DNA of 64,000 bases from Roseovarius tolerans (GCF_900109855.1 NZ_FOBO01000008.1:114058-178057); one strand, 5' to 3'; shown: positions 43,168-53,010, counted from the stretch's first letter. A program made the numbers and translations. The notes: generated from the sequence alone by a model not told the origin.

Positions 43168-44496
43168 GTGACGGCGAAAACGGTATTTCTGGGGCTGGCG
43201 GTGGCCCTTGCCCTGACGGCCTGTTCCAAGAATGAGCCGATCCTGAGCGGCGAGCGCGAGGGCATTCGCGAGGTGCTGCAAAGCGAGGTGCGCCGCGCGC
43301 AGGCCGAGGAAACCCCCGAAAATCAGGTGGTGGCGGTCACGCTTCCGGCGGCGGTGAACAATGCCGAGTGGACGCAGCGCATTGGCACGCCCTCGACGCG
43401 GGTGGCGCATCCGGCGCTCTCGGTAGCACCGCAACTGGCCTGGTCTGTGAATATCGGCGCAGGCGACGGGCGTCGCGTGCGCATTACCGCCGATCCGGTG
43501 GTGGCGGGCGGACGTGTGTTCACGCTCGATGCGAAGGCGCAGGTCGCGGCGGTCTCGACCAGCGGGTCCCTGCTGTGGACCAGCGACCTCACGCCGCCGA
43601 ATGACCGCTCCGATCATGCCAGCGGTGGCGGGCTGGCGTTCGGCGATGGCAAGCTCTTCGTGTCCTCGGGGTTCGGCGTGCTGAGCGCGCTTGACCCTGA
43701 AACCGGGGCGGCGCTGTGGTCACAGGACCTTGGTTCGCCCGGCACCGCGACGCCCACGGTTTATGACGGGCGGGTCTATGTAGTGGCGGGCGACGATGTG
43801 GCCTGGGTGCTGGATACCGCGACGGGCCGGGTTGACTGGCAGCTGAGTGCGACGCCGGACATTCACAACGTTCTGGGCGGACCGGCCCCGGCGCTGACCG
43901 AGAAATATGCCGTGCTGGCCTTTGGCGCGGGCGAATTGCAGGGCGCGTTCCGCAAGGGTGGCTTGCGGCTCTGGGATGCGCAGGTCGCGGGGCAACGCTC
44001 TGGTGTGGCAAGCGCGCAGGTGCTGGATATCACCGGCGATCCGGTGGTGGTCGGCGACCGCGTCTATACCGGCAGCCATGCGGGCCGCACCGTCGCGCTG
44101 CGGCTGGGCAGCGGCAAGCGCATCTGGACGGCAAACGAGGGCCCGCTGAACCCGGTCTGGCCTGTGGGCGACTCGCTCTTCATGGTCACGGATCGCAACG
44201 AGCTGGTGCGGCTCGCGGCGCAGGACGGCACCCGCATCTGGGGCCATTCCCTGCCGCTCTTTGACGAACGCAAACCGCGCAAGCAGGCGCAGATCGTCGG
44301 ACATTTCGGTCCGATCATCGCGGGCGGGCAGCTGGTCCTTGCCTCGGGCGACGGGCGGCTGCGGTTCTTCGATCCGGCCTCGGGTCAGATGATCCGCAGC
44401 GTAGAATTGCCGGGCGGGGCCACGTCCAATCCGGTGGTTGCGGGCGGCACGCTTTATGTCGTGTCGAAAAAGGGTCAGTTGCTGGCTTTCCGTTGA
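43168..44496 (+). CDS. bamB: BamB, outer membrane assembly lipoprotein (PQQ-like propeller)
   Basis: 442 residues, GTG start. The lipobox is LTAC with Cys19 as the lipid anchor. The rest is an eight-bladed propeller with PQQ-like repeats (GRVFTLDAKAQVAAVS, GVLSALDPETGAALWSQDL, GRVYVVAGDDVAWVLD). It has no PQQ site despite the repeat name. It is part of the BAM complex that inserts beta-barrel proteins. Gene order with yfgM-like and der is conserved. Confidence 0.9.
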   Translation: MTAKTVFLGLAVALALTACSKNEPILSGEREGIREVLQSEVRRAQAEETPENQVVAVTLPAAVNNAEWTQRIGTPSTRVAHPALSVAPQLAWSVNIGAGDGRRVRITADPVVAGGRVFTLDAKAQVAAVSTSGSLLWTSDLTPPNDRSDHASGGGLAFGDGKLFVSSGFGVLSALDPETGAALWSQDLGSPGTATPTVYDGRVYVVAGDDVAWVLDTATGRVDWQLSATPDIHNVLGGPAPALTEKYAVLAFGAGELQGAFRKGGLRLWDAQVAGQRSGVASAQVLDITGDPVVVGDRVYTGSHAGRTVALRLGSGKRIWTANEGPLNPVWPVGDSLFMVTDRNELVRLAAQDGTRIWGHSLPLFDERKPRKQAQIVGHFGPIIAGGQLVLASGDGRLRFFDPASGQMIRSVELPGGATSNPVVAGGTLYVVSKKGQLLAFR

Positions 44497-44546
44497 CCGC
44501 GCGATCCTGTATCAGACCGGCTTGACGCCGGAGCGGAGCCTGATCC

Positions 44547-46010
44547 ATGTCTTTCACCCTCGCCATCGTGGGACGCCCCAATGTGGGCAAGTCCACGCTA
44601 TTCAACCGCCTTGTGGGCAAGCGCCTGGCGCTGGTCGATGACCAGCCCGGCGTGACGCGCGACCTGCGCGAGGGGGCGGCGCGGCTTGGCGATCTGCGCT
44701 TTACCGTGATCGACACGGCGGGGCTGGAGGATGCCACGGATGACAGCCTCGAAGGCCGGATGCGGCGGCTGACCGAGCGGGCGGTGGAGATGGCCGATGT
44801 GTGCCTCTTCGTGATCGACGCGCGCACCGGGGTGACGCCGGTGGACGAAATCTTTGCCGAGATCCTGCGCAAGCGGTCGGATCACGTGATCCTTGCGGCG
44901 AACAAGGCCGAGGGCTCTGCCGCCGATGCCGGGGTGATCGAGGCCTGGGGCCTTGGGCTGGGCGAGCCCATTCGCCTGTCGGCGGAGCATGGTGAGGGTC
45001 TGAACGATCTTTATGCGCAGTTGCAGCCGCTGGCCGATGCCTATGAGGAGCGCGCCGAGGCGGATGCCCCGGTCACCGATATCGAGGTCAATGAAGAGGG
45101 CGAGACGCCCGCGCAGTATGACCATACGCCGACCAAGGCGCGGCCCTTGCAGGTGGCTGTGGTGGGTCGGCCCAATGCCGGAAAATCCACCCTTATCAAC
45201 ACGATACTGGGGGAAGAGCGGCTGCTGACCGGCCCCGAGGCGGGGATCACCCGCGATGCGATCTCGCTCGCGCTCGACTGGGACGGGCTGCCGGTGCGGA
45301 TTTTCGACACGGCGGGCATGCGCAAGAAGGCGCGGGTGCAGGACAAGCTGGAAAAGCTGTCGGTGTCGGACGGGTTGCGGGCGGTGAAATTCGCCGAGGT
45401 GGTGGTGGTTCTTCTGGATGCCGCCATTCCCTTCGAGCAGCAGGACCTTCGGATCGCCGACCTGGCCGAGCGCGAGGGGCGTGCGGTGGTGGTGGCGGTC
45501 AACAAATGGGACGTGGAGCCCGAGAAGCAGCAGAAACTGCGCGAGTTGCGCGAGGCGTTCGAGCGGCTTTTGCCGCAGCTGCGCGGTGCGCCGCTGGTGA
45601 CGGTGTCGGCCAAGACCGGAAAGGGTCTCGACCGGCTGCGCGCGGCGGTGGAAAAGGCGCATGAGGTCTGGAACCGGCGGATCACCACGGCGCATCTCAA
45701 TCGCTGGCTGGTGGGGATGCTGGAGCAGCACCCGCCGCCCGCGCCGGGCGGACGCCGGATCAAGCTGCGCTACATGACGCAGGCCAAGACGCGGCCCCCT
45801 GGTTTCGTGGTGATGTGCAGCCATCCAGACAAGCTGCCGGAAAGCTATACGCGCTATCTGATCAACGGGTTGCGGGACGACTTTGATATGCCGGGGACGC
45901 CGGTGCGCCTCTATATGCGCAGCCAGTCGGACAAGAACCCCTACAAGGCCAAGAAGAAGCCGGGCCCGTCGAGCCTGCGCAAGCACATCTCGGGGCGGTC
46001 GTCGAAATAG
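44547..46010 (+). CDS. der: GTPase Der (EngA)
   Basis: 487 residues with two GTPase domains in tandem, as only Der has. G1 motifs are GRPNVGKST near residue 8 and GRPNAGKST near residue 210; G3 are DTAGLED and DTAGMRK; G4 are NKAEG (a degenerate NKxD in domain 1) and NKWD. A C-terminal KH-like domain ends in [17 protein letters not shown]. It acts in assembly of the 50S ribosomal subunit. A dispersed repeat follows the stop. Confidence 0.95.
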   Translation: MSFTLAIVGRPNVGKSTLFNRLVGKRLALVDDQPGVTRDLREGAARLGDLRFTVIDTAGLEDATDDSLEGRMRRLTERAVEMADVCLFVIDARTGVTPVDEIFAEILRKRSDHVILAANKAEGSAADAGVIEAWGLGLGEPIRLSAEHGEGLNDLYAQLQPLADAYEERAEADAPVTDIEVNEEGETPAQYDHTPTKARPLQVAVVGRPNAGKSTLINTILGEERLLTGPEAGITRDAISLALDWDGLPVRIFDTAGMRKKARVQDKLEKLSVSDGLRAVKFAEVVVVLLDAAIPFEQQDLRIADLAEREGRAVVVAVNKWDVEPEKQQKLRELREAFERLLPQLRGAPLVTVSAKTGKGLDRLRAAVEKAHEVWNRRITTAHLNRWLVGMLEQHPPPAPGGRRIKLRYMTQAKTRPPGFVVMCSHPDKLPESYTRYLINGLRDDFDMPGTPVRLYMRSQSDKNPYKAKKKPGPSSLRKHISGRSSK

Positions 46011-46052
46011 GGGATGGGTGGTTTTGGGCCTGAAGCGGGCATAGCACCCCGC

Positions 46053-46254
46053 CAGAAGGTGCCGCGCGGTCGCAGGGCCGGGGACTGGCGATGCGACGGC
46101 TGATGCCCGCACTTTATCCCAGCCAAGTCATTCTGAACTCAACACGTTGCGCACCCTATCAATTCGCCAGGCCGCGGGACGGCGTCATGCCGGAGGCATG
46201 CCTCTGGCATGGCGATCGCGCGGCACCTTCGGTGCGTTTCGCGCGGGTGGTGCG
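46053..46254. repeat. dispersed intergenic repeat, copy 2
   Basis: Aligns with 1756-1933, including the conserved block with TTTATCCCAGCCAAGTCATT and the GCACC-TTC-GGTGC hairpin. This copy has 24 extra bases forming a near-perfect palindrome at 46187-46210 (ATGCCGGAGGCAT against ATGCCTCTGGCAT). It fills the gap between convergent der and the membrane-protein gene, as copy 1 also lies between convergent genes. A role as a two-way terminator or a small non-autonomous element is inference. Confidence 0.85.
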
Positions 46255-46283
46255 TATGTCGGGTTTAGGCCACCATCGCCACG

Positions 46284-47003
46284 CTAGACTACGCTTCCCC
46301 CGCGCCGCAGGGCATATCCGGCCTTCGCCGTGATCAGCAGCGCGCCGCCTGCCGCCAATCCGAGTGTCAGCGGGCTGCCGTCGCCCATGTTCTGCACAAC
46401 CACACCGATCAGGGCCCAGATCACGCCCGCCGCGTAGGTGAGCGCGCGGGGGCGGAGCGTCAGGACCGCAGCCGCGATCACGAGGGCAAGTGCGAGGGCC
46501 ACGACCGCCGCCGCCACGTCCGGCAGCCAGCCATAGCCGTCCAGCACCAGCCCGACCGAGACCGAACTCGCCGCCGTCAGCCATCCGGCATAGAGCCCGA
46601 CTGGCCCGGACAGCCACCAGCCGTCGCGAGACGGCGCGCGCAGGAGCGCGAATAGCGCCGTGGCCAGCATCGCCCAGATCATCACCGTGGCCCAGGGCAC
46701 CGAGGCATTGGCGACCGGAATCCACGCGGCCCCCACCAGCAGGCTCGCCACCAGCGGTGCGCGCACCTGCGACCAGCCCGCATCCTCCCTGCGGGCGATC
46801 AGGCCAAACACCGCGCCGAGGATGAGCCACAGATAGATCACCCCCCAGAGCGCGAAGGCATAGCCTGCAGGCTGCACCGCCGGGTCGTCTTGTGGCACGG
46901 GAAACTGATCGGGGCTGAACCCGTTGAAGCCGTCGCCGAGGAACGGTGAGGCGGCGAAACCGAGTGCGGCGGCGAGATGGGCGAAGGCGAGAAACCGGAT
47001 CAT
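46284..47003 (-). CDS. multi-spanning membrane protein, possibly TspO/MBR-like
   Basis: 239 residues with seven hydrophobic segments. AGYAFALWGVIYLWLILGA resembles the tryptophan-containing segment of TspO-related sensory proteins, and proteins of this look are often named tryptophan-rich sensory protein. Likeness is weak, so the function stays open. The ATG at 47003 begins the first membrane segment. Confidence 0.6.
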   Translation of the reverse strand: MIRFLAFAHLAAALGFAASPFLGDGFNGFSPDQFPVPQDDPAVQPAGYAFALWGVIYLWLILGAVFGLIARREDAGWSQVRAPLVASLLVGAAWIPVANASVPWATVMIWAMLATALFALLRAPSRDGWWLSGPVGLYAGWLTAASSVSVGLVLDGYGWLPDVAAAVVALALALVIAAAVLTLRPRALTYAAGVIWALIGVVVQNMGDGSPLTLGLAAGGALLITAKAGYALRRGGSVV

Positions 47004-47143
47004 GCCCCTTCCATCGTCTGCGCACCGCGCTGCGTCAATCCCCATGTGCGCCGAAAAAACCGCGCCGCCCCTTGCATTGCATCACGAGAAGTTCAAATCT
47101 TGGAGGGTAAAAGGTTGATATCCCTTTCACAAAGGAGGCCGCC

Positions 47144-48163
47144 ATGACCACCGCCAGAGACCAGTCCCTGCGCGCATTTCTCAAGCCCTACACGGCCAAG
47201 AGCGATCTGCGCGGCGGGGTGTCCTTCGCAGAGACACTGGTGGTCTATGTGGCGGCGCTGGCGGGCGCGGGGCTGCTGGCGGGGCAGGGCGCGTGGCTAG
47301 TTGCGGCGCCGCTGGTGCTGGTTCTGGCCTTCGCGACCGTGCGGCTTTACGTGTTGCAGCATGATTGCGGGCATCATTCGCTTTTCGCGACGCGCTGGCT
47401 GAACGATGTGGCGGGGCATGTTCTGTCGGTCTTTTCGCTGACACCGTTCAGGGTCATGCAATACAATCACAACCTGCATCACGCCTATCTCGGCAATCTC
47501 GATCACCGCGAGACGACCGAAGTCTATACCATGACACTGTGCGAATGGCAGGCCGCCCCGTGGCACCGGCGGCTGTGGTACCGGATTTACCGCAACCCGG
47601 TGGTGATGCTGTCACTGGGCGGGATCGTTACCTATTTCATCGCCTATCGTTGGCCGCGTAACACGGCTCGGGTCGGGGTGTGGGGCGTGATCGCGCATAA
47701 CGCGGTGCTGGCGGGGTTTGTGGCGCTGGTCTGGGCCACACTCGGCTGGCCGGGTGTCGGGGTGCTGGCGCTGAGCGCGGTGATTGCCGGGGTGATTGGG
47801 GTGTTCCTGGTCTATCTTCAGCATAATTTCGAAGAGACCTACTGGGACCGCAAGCCCGATCTGGATTTCCGCAAGGCGACGCTGGAGGGGTCAAGCTCGC
47901 TCGATCTCGGCTGGCTGTGGGATCTGGGCACCGGCAATATCGCCTATCACGACCTGCACCATTACAACCCCGGCATCCCGTCCTACAACTTGCGGCGCTG
48001 CCAGAACGAGCTTCCGGATCATCTCAGGTCTCATGACGTGATCCGCTGGCCCGAGGCGCTTGCGAGTTTCCGGCTCAAGCTCTGGGACGAGGAGAGCGGG
48101 CGGCTGGTGCCGTTTCCCGCGCCGCGCAGGCGCGCCTCGGCCACGCGCGTCACTGCATCCTGA
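47144..48163 (+). CDS. membrane fatty acid desaturase
   Basis: 339 residues, di-iron membrane enzyme. Three histidine boxes are HDCGHHSLF, HNLHHAYLG and HDLHHYNPG, with HNFEETYW between the last two. Four membrane segments lie between the boxes. It puts a double bond into an acyl chain, or acts on a related lipid. AAAGGAGGCCGCC precedes the ATG. Its 3' end overlaps the convergent SDR gene by 14 nt. Confidence 0.87.
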   Translation: MTTARDQSLRAFLKPYTAKSDLRGGVSFAETLVVYVAALAGAGLLAGQGAWLVAAPLVLVLAFATVRLYVLQHDCGHHSLFATRWLNDVAGHVLSVFSLTPFRVMQYNHNLHHAYLGNLDHRETTEVYTMTLCEWQAAPWHRRLWYRIYRNPVVMLSLGGIVTYFIAYRWPRNTARVGVWGVIAHNAVLAGFVALVWATLGWPGVGVLALSAVIAGVIGVFLVYLQHNFEETYWDRKPDLDFRKATLEGSSSLDLGWLWDLGTGNIAYHDLHHYNPGIPSYNLRRCQNELPDHLRSHDVIRWPEALASFRLKLWDEESGRLVPFPAPRRRASATRVTAS

Positions 48164-48905
48164 GCGCCCCGTCGAGGCGGATGACCTCGCCGTTGAGATA
48201 GCCGCATTCGACGATGAACCGTGCCAGCCGCGCATATTCCGCCGGGTCGCCCAAACGTTTGGGAAAGGTCACCTCGGCAGCGAGACCGTCCTGCACGTCC
48301 TGCGGCAGCCCGCGCATCATCGGGGTGGCGAAGATGCCGGGGGCGATCGCCATCACGCGAATCCCCTCGCGCGACAGATCCCGCGCCATCGGCAGCGACA
48401 GCCCGACGATCCCGCCCTTGGAGGCCGCATAGGCCGCCTGTCCCTTCTGCCCGTCAAAGGCGGCGATGGAGGCGGTGTTGACGATCACGCCGCGCGCGCC
48501 GTCCGCATCGGGGGCATTTTCGGCCATGGCGGCGGCGGCGAGGCGGGCCACGTTGAATGTGCCCACGAGGTTGATGTCGATGGTGCGGCGGAACGCGTCG
48601 AGCGGGTGCGGGCCGTCGCGGCCCAGCACCTTGGCCCCGGTGGCGATGCCGGCGCAGTTTACCGCGGCCGTGATCCGGCCCATTTCCGACTTGGCGCGGG
48701 TGATCGCCTCGGCGACGGAGGCCTCGTCGGTGACGTCGGTCTCGGCGAATCCGGCGCCGATTTCCTCAGCCAGCGCGCGCCCGCGTTCGGCGTCCCGGTC
48801 AAGCAGCGTGACCTGCGCGCCTGCCTCGCGGAATTGCCGCGCCGTCGCCTCGCCCAGCCCCGACGCCCCGCCCGTGATGATCGCCGCCGTGTCCTCGATG
48901 CGCAT
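48150..48905 (-). CDS. SDR family oxidoreductase, 3-hydroxyacyl-CoA dehydrogenase type
   Basis: 251 residues. NAD site ITGGASGLGEATAR, NCAGIATGAK, the serine in VNTASIAAFDGQ, and YAASKGG with the catalytic Tyr and Lys. FATPMMRGLPQDVQ is typical of the HSD17B10-like group, which oxidises 3-hydroxyacyl-CoA in fatty and branched acid breakdown. A TetR-type palindrome lies 20 nt upstream of the ATG, so it is probably repressed without its inducer. Confidence 0.88.
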   Translation of the reverse strand: MRIEDTAAIITGGASGLGEATARQFREAGAQVTLLDRDAERGRALAEEIGAGFAETDVTDEASVAEAITRAKSEMGRITAAVNCAGIATGAKVLGRDGPHPLDAFRRTIDINLVGTFNVARLAAAAMAENAPDADGARGVIVNTASIAAFDGQKGQAAYAASKGGIVGLSLPMARDLSREGIRVMAIAPGIFATPMMRGLPQDVQDGLAAEVTFPKRLGDPAEYARLARFIVECGYLNGEVIRLDGALRMQ

Positions 48906-48925
48906 GCCGCTCTCCTGCGATTAAA

Positions 48926-48939
48926 TGAACATATGTTCA
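48926..48939. promoter_or_regulatory. perfect palindrome, TetR-type operator before the SDR gene
   Basis: TGAACATATGTTCA is a 14-nt perfect palindrome, 20 nt upstream of the SDR start where the promoter should be. TetR-type repressors of acyl-CoA pathways use sites of this type. No regulator gene adjoins it. Confidence 0.55.
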
Positions 48940-48989
48940 AATACCGCCTGCGTGCCTGACTGTCAAAGACGGACTGTCAAAGCCCCGGT

Positions 48990-49011
48990 TTCTTTATGGG
49001 AAAAATACTCA
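48990..49011 (-). repeat. 22-nt recurring intergenic motif, copy 2
   Basis: TTCTTTATGG, G, then AAAAATACTCA; matches 32470-32491 at 21 of 22 positions. It lies 13 nt past the 3' end of the AbrB-like gene. Just before it, GACTGTCAAAG occurs twice (48958-48968 and 48972-48982). Confidence 0.6.
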
Positions 49012-49023
49012 TAGGCCGACCTA

Positions 49024-50076
49024 TCAGCCGATGCGCTGCCGCAGCCGCGTGATCACCCCGAGGGTCACGACCGTCAGCAAGATCCGGTAGATGTGGTGCA
49101 GGGTGACGAAGGCCGGGTTGGCCTGCAGGCTGAGCGCCACCAGCGCCATTTCGGTAACGCCGCCGGGGGCGAGGCTGATCACCAGCACATCCACCGGCTC
49201 ATCCGTCATGCCGTGCAGCAGCGCGGCGAGCCCCACGCCGATTGCCAGCATGCCGCCCACCGACACCAGCGCCAGCCCCGCGCCGCGCAGCAAGAGCCCC
49301 CGGCTCAGCCCGGTGAAGCGCATGCCGAGGGCTGTGCCCAGCACCATCTGCGCGAGGTTCACCAGCCATTGCGGGATGTCGAAACTGAGCCAGCCGGTCA
49401 ACGAGAGCAGCGCCGCCACCGCCATCGGCCCGGTCATCTGCCCGGCAGGCAGGCGCAGGGCGTGGCCCAGAGCCAGCCCGGCCAGCCCCGCAAGTGCCAC
49501 CAGCGGCAGGTCGGACCATGGCACATCGCCGCGCGCCAGGCTTTGGCCCGCCGCACTGCCCACCGGCTCCCCCAGCCAGAGCGAGAGGCCCAAGGGCAGC
49601 AGCGTCACCACCACGATGATCCGCAGGAATTGCTGCATCATCAGCCGGGTCATGTCGGCACCTGCCGCCTCGCCCATCTCGATGCTCTCGTATAGCCCGC
49701 CGGGGGTGCTGGCGTAAAAGGCGGTGGTGCTGTCATAGCCGCCCAAGGCGCGGAAGACCGCGTAGCCCAGCCCATGTGCCAGCCCGACGAAGAGCGTGAC
49801 CGCGCCAAGCGTCAGCGCGTAGTGATGCGCCTCGGTAAAGAGCGCGGTTGTGACCTGCGATCCGATCATCAGCCCGATGATCGCGATGAAGCCGAGGCGC
49901 AGCCATGTGGGAAAGCGGTAGCCCTGCGGCAGATGCCCGGGCAGGGCGGTGGCGATCAGCGCGGAAGCGGCCAAAGGACCCAGCATGAAGGGCAGTGGCG
50001 TGCCGATGGCCTGCGCGCCAAACCCGGCGAGACCCGAGAGCGCGAGCAGCGCGAGAGTGGTCAGGATATGCGGCAT
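49024..50076 (-). CDS. AbrB family membrane protein
   Basis: 350 residues with about ten hydrophobic segments in two similar halves (TPLPFMLGPLAASALIA and LPAGQMTGPMAVAALLS are the repeated motif). The family was once annotated as ammonia monooxygenase or AbrB regulator; members are transport-like membrane proteins of unknown substrate. Not related to the DNA-binding AbrB of Bacillus. Starts 40 nt after the molybdenum hydroxylase gene, perhaps in its transcript. Confidence 0.8.
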   Translation of the reverse strand: MPHILTTLALLALSGLAGFGAQAIGTPLPFMLGPLAASALIATALPGHLPQGYRFPTWLRLGFIAIIGLMIGSQVTTALFTEAHHYALTLGAVTLFVGLAHGLGYAVFRALGGYDSTTAFYASTPGGLYESIEMGEAAGADMTRLMMQQFLRIIVVVTLLPLGLSLWLGEPVGSAAGQSLARGDVPWSDLPLVALAGLAGLALGHALRLPAGQMTGPMAVAALLSLTGWLSFDIPQWLVNLAQMVLGTALGMRFTGLSRGLLLRGAGLALVSVGGMLAIGVGLAALLHGMTDEPVDVLVISLAPGGVTEMALVALSLQANPAFVTLHHIYRILLTVVTLGVITRLRQRIG

Positions 50077-50116
50077 GCCCCTCTTGAACCACCCCGCGCG
50101 GGCGGGGGCAAGGGGC

Positions 50117-52357
50117 TCAGGCGAAGGTCACGTGACGGTCGAAGGGCATTTCGCGCAGCCGCGTGCCGGTGGCGGCGAAGATCGCGTTGGCGAGTGCTGC
50201 CGGGGCCGGGGGCACGGGCGGCTCACCGATGCCGCGAATCTTGTCGGCGGTCTCAAGCCCGCGCACCTCGATTTCGGGGCATTGATAGAGACGCATGCCC
50301 GGATACTGATCGAAATTGCGCTGTTCGGCTGCACCGTCTGCATAGGTGACCTGGCAGTTCATCGCGTGGCCCAAGCCGAAGATCACGCCGCCCTTGACCA
50401 GCCCGTCGAAATTCACCGGGTCGATGATGCGGCCGACATCGGCGGCGACGTAAACCTTGTCGAGGCGGATGCCGTCCTCGGTATCGCTGACCTCCACCAC
50501 CTGAGCGCAGGGCACCCCGAACGAGAGGCAATAGGCGACGCCGCGCCCCGCGCCGGGGTCCATGGCGCTGCCCCAGTTCGACATCTCGCCCACCGCCTCG
50601 AGCACCGCGCGCGACGGGGCGTGGGTGCATAGGCGCAGGCGTTCCTCCAGCGGGTCGGCCCCGGCGGCGTGAATGAGCTCATCGAGCAGGCAGTCGTGGA
50701 AAAATCCGTTCGATGACGCCCCGACCGAGCGCCAGCTTGAGATCGGCGCGAGTTCCGGCGCGCGGTAGCCGGTGACGCGGTAATCGGGGATGGCGAAGGG
50801 CTGATCCCAGGCGCCTGCCACGATCTGCAGGTCGGGCCCCGGCGCGGGGATGTTCTGACGGCCCATCTGCGACGAGAGCACTGAGGGCATGGCGATGCCC
50901 AGGTCATAGGCGGTGACGCGGCCGTTTTCGACCCGCCCGCGCCCGCGCGCCATGGCGATCTGGCGGGGGAAGTCATGCGCCATGTCCTCTTCGCGCGAAT
51001 AGGTCAGCTTGATCGGGCGGCCCGGCATTTCCATGGCGATATGGGTGGCGTGGCGCACCACGTCATCCTCCAGCCGGTGTCCGAAACTGCCGCCGATCAT
51101 CTCTGCGTGGACGTGGATGCGGTCGCGATCGAGCCCGGTGATCCGGGCGACGTTGGTCTCGATGAAGCGCGGCACCTGTGTGCCGGTCCAGATATCTATG
51201 CGCTCGGGCGTGTAGCGCACGGTGGCGCTGAGCGGCTCCAGCGGGGCATGGGCGAGGTAGGGCGCGCGGTATTCGACCTCGATCTCCGCGCCGCCTGCCA
51301 GTGCGGCCTCGACATCGCCCTCGTCGCGGAATTGGCTGTCCTGTGCGTCGCGCGTGAAGCTGTCCGACAGCGCCTGCCAGTGATCTGCCATGTCGGCGGG
51401 GTAGGGTGCTGCGGCCCAATCGCAGGTGATCGCCTCGGCGGCGCGGATGGCGCGCCATGTGTTGTCGGCGATTACCGCCACGCCGCCGGGGATTTCGACG
51501 ATCTTCTGCACGCCGCGCATGGTTCGCGCCTCGGTGGCGTCATAGCTGGCGAGCGCCGCGCCTTGACCGGGGTTGAGCCTGATCGCGGCATGCAGCATCT
51601 CGGGCTGGTCGATGTCGATGCCGTAACCCTGCGTGCCGGTGGATTTGGCCACGATATCAATGCGCTGCATCGGTTTTCCGAGCAATCGCCACTCGGACGG
51701 GTCACGCAGGGTGACATCGGTGACCGGGTCGGTCTGCGCGGCCTCTGAGGCAAGGCTCTGATAGCTGAGCCGTGTGCCGTCGGGCAGGATCACCGCGCCA
51801 GTCTCGGTGCTGAGGGCGGACCGCTCCACCCCGTGCAGCCGTGCGGCCGTGGCCTTGAGCGTCTCGCGCGCCACCGCCCCGGCATGGCGCAGCTTGTCAT
51901 AGCCATCGGGCACCGTGGTCGAGCCGCCGGTGATCTGCATGCCGAGGAATTTCATCGGCGCATCGGCGAGGTCGCGCACAGTTTCGGCGAGCCAGCTATC
52001 GTTAGTGGCGCGGAACGGCACCGCGTCGCCTGCGAGGGCGGTGTTGTAATAGGCGGGGCTGGGCGGGCCGAAATCGGTCTCGATCTGATCGAGCGAGACG
52101 TCGAGTTCCTCGGCAATCAGCGCGGCCTGTACCGAGACCGCGCCTTGGCCCTTGTCGGCGCGCGGCGTGATCAGGGTGATCGCGTCGGAGGTGATCCTCA
52201 CGTAAGGTGTGAGCGCCGCCGCGCCCTCGGGCAGATCGGCGAGCAGGGGGTTGGCATAGGGTGTCTTGTAGCGCCAGAGCCCGAAGGCGACGCCGCCCGC
52301 GATGGCGACTGAGCCGATCAGGAAGGAGCGGCGGGCGATGGTTTTCACGCGTCCCAT
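50117..52357 (-). CDS. molybdenum hydroxylase large subunit, IorB-like
   Basis: 746 residues, xanthine dehydrogenase family in the single-chain form of isoquinoline 1-oxidoreductase. A twin-arginine signal (ARRSFLIG) sends the folded enzyme to the periplasm. APLEPLSATVRY, GGSFGHRLEDD and the C-terminal RGIGEPPVPP, with the catalytic glutamate, mark the molybdopterin subunit. It oxidises an aldehyde or N-heterocycle with water as oxygen donor; the substrate is unknown. It follows the iron-sulfur subunit by one base. Molybdenum cofactor genes moaC and moeA lie just upstream. Confidence 0.87.
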   Translation of the reverse strand: MGRVKTIARRSFLIGSVAIAGGVAFGLWRYKTPYANPLLADLPEGAAALTPYVRITSDAITLITPRADKGQGAVSVQAALIAEELDVSLDQIETDFGPPSPAYYNTALAGDAVPFRATNDSWLAETVRDLADAPMKFLGMQITGGSTTVPDGYDKLRHAGAVARETLKATAARLHGVERSALSTETGAVILPDGTRLSYQSLASEAAQTDPVTDVTLRDPSEWRLLGKPMQRIDIVAKSTGTQGYGIDIDQPEMLHAAIRLNPGQGAALASYDATEARTMRGVQKIVEIPGGVAVIADNTWRAIRAAEAITCDWAAAPYPADMADHWQALSDSFTRDAQDSQFRDEGDVEAALAGGAEIEVEYRAPYLAHAPLEPLSATVRYTPERIDIWTGTQVPRFIETNVARITGLDRDRIHVHAEMIGGSFGHRLEDDVVRHATHIAMEMPGRPIKLTYSREEDMAHDFPRQIAMARGRGRVENGRVTAYDLGIAMPSVLSSQMGRQNIPAPGPDLQIVAGAWDQPFAIPDYRVTGYRAPELAPISSWRSVGASSNGFFHDCLLDELIHAAGADPLEERLRLCTHAPSRAVLEAVGEMSNWGSAMDPGAGRGVAYCLSFGVPCAQVVEVSDTEDGIRLDKVYVAADVGRIIDPVNFDGLVKGGVIFGLGHAMNCQVTYADGAAEQRNFDQYPGMRLYQCPEIEVRGLETADKIRGIGEPPVPPAPAALANAIFAATGTRLREMPFDRHVTFA

Positions 52358-52358
52358 C

Positions 52359-52823
52359 TCAGGCCCCTTCGTTCATCGACTTGGCGGCGGCCTTGATCGC
52401 GGCGCGGATGCGCGGATAGGTGCCGCAACGACACAGATTGCCGGACATGGCGTCGTCGATGTCCTCGTCCGTGGGGTCGGGGGTCTCTGTCAGCAGACTC
52501 GCGGCCTGCATGATCTGGCCGGACTGGCAGTAGCCGCATTGCGCCACCTGTGCGTCTATCCATGCGGCCTGTATCGGGTGCGGAGCGTCGGGCGTGCCGA
52601 GCCCCTCGATCGTGGTCACCGGACCCCAGACATCGCCCACCGCCACCTGGCAGGAGCGCACGGCCTGGCCGTCGATATGCAAGGTGCAGGCCCCGCATTG
52701 GGCGATGCCGCAGCCGTATTTCGGGCCCTTGATGCCGAGCACGTCGCGCAGGGCCCAGAGCAGCGGCATCTCGGGTTCGAGATCGTCGAGAGAGTGGTCG
52801 GCGCCGTTGACGCTGAGTTGCAT
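52359..52823 (-). CDS. molybdenum hydroxylase [2Fe-2S] subunit, IorA-like
   Basis: 154 residues. The ferredoxin-like site [15 protein letters not shown] with a fourth cysteine in RSCQVAVG, and the helical domain site QCGYCQSGQ with [10 protein letters not shown], hold two clusters. It passes electrons from the molybdenum subunit. ATG at 52823 (MQLSVNG) begins the fold. No cytochrome subunit adjoins. Confidence 0.9.
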   Translation of the reverse strand: MQLSVNGADHSLDDLEPEMPLLWALRDVLGIKGPKYGCGIAQCGACTLHIDGQAVRSCQVAVGDVWGPVTTIEGLGTPDAPHPIQAAWIDAQVAQCGYCQSGQIMQAASLLTETPDPTDEDIDDAMSGNLCRCGTYPRIRAAIKAAAKSMNEGA

Positions 52824-52864
52824 GGGGCAGGCTCCTTTCGCGCGGGGCGCTGGGATGGAAGATA

Positions 52865-52876
52865 AACCGTTCGGTT
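52865..52876. promoter_or_regulatory. inverted repeat before the molybdenum hydroxylase operon
   Basis: AACCG-TT-CGGTT, 42 nt upstream of the small subunit start. The AACCGNNCGGTT form resembles TetR operators. No regulator gene nearby. Confidence 0.45.
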
Positions 52877-52979
52877 CAGGTGTAAAGCGGGATTTGGGGG
52901 AGGGGTGGCATGGGCTTGAACTGCCATTGGAGTTCAGTCCCAATGCGCGGAATCAAGGTGCTGCAGGCACCGCCGCGCA

Positions 52980-53010
52980 GCGCCCGACCGCCCCCCGGGC
53001 GGGCGCTTTT
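52980..53010 (+). terminator. terminator-like hairpin on the plus strand
   Basis: 7-bp G/C stem (52980-52986 with 53000-53006) and TTTT at 53007-53010. It would end a rightward transcript starting somewhere after about 52830, for which no protein gene is seen. A small RNA is possible. Confidence 0.4.
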
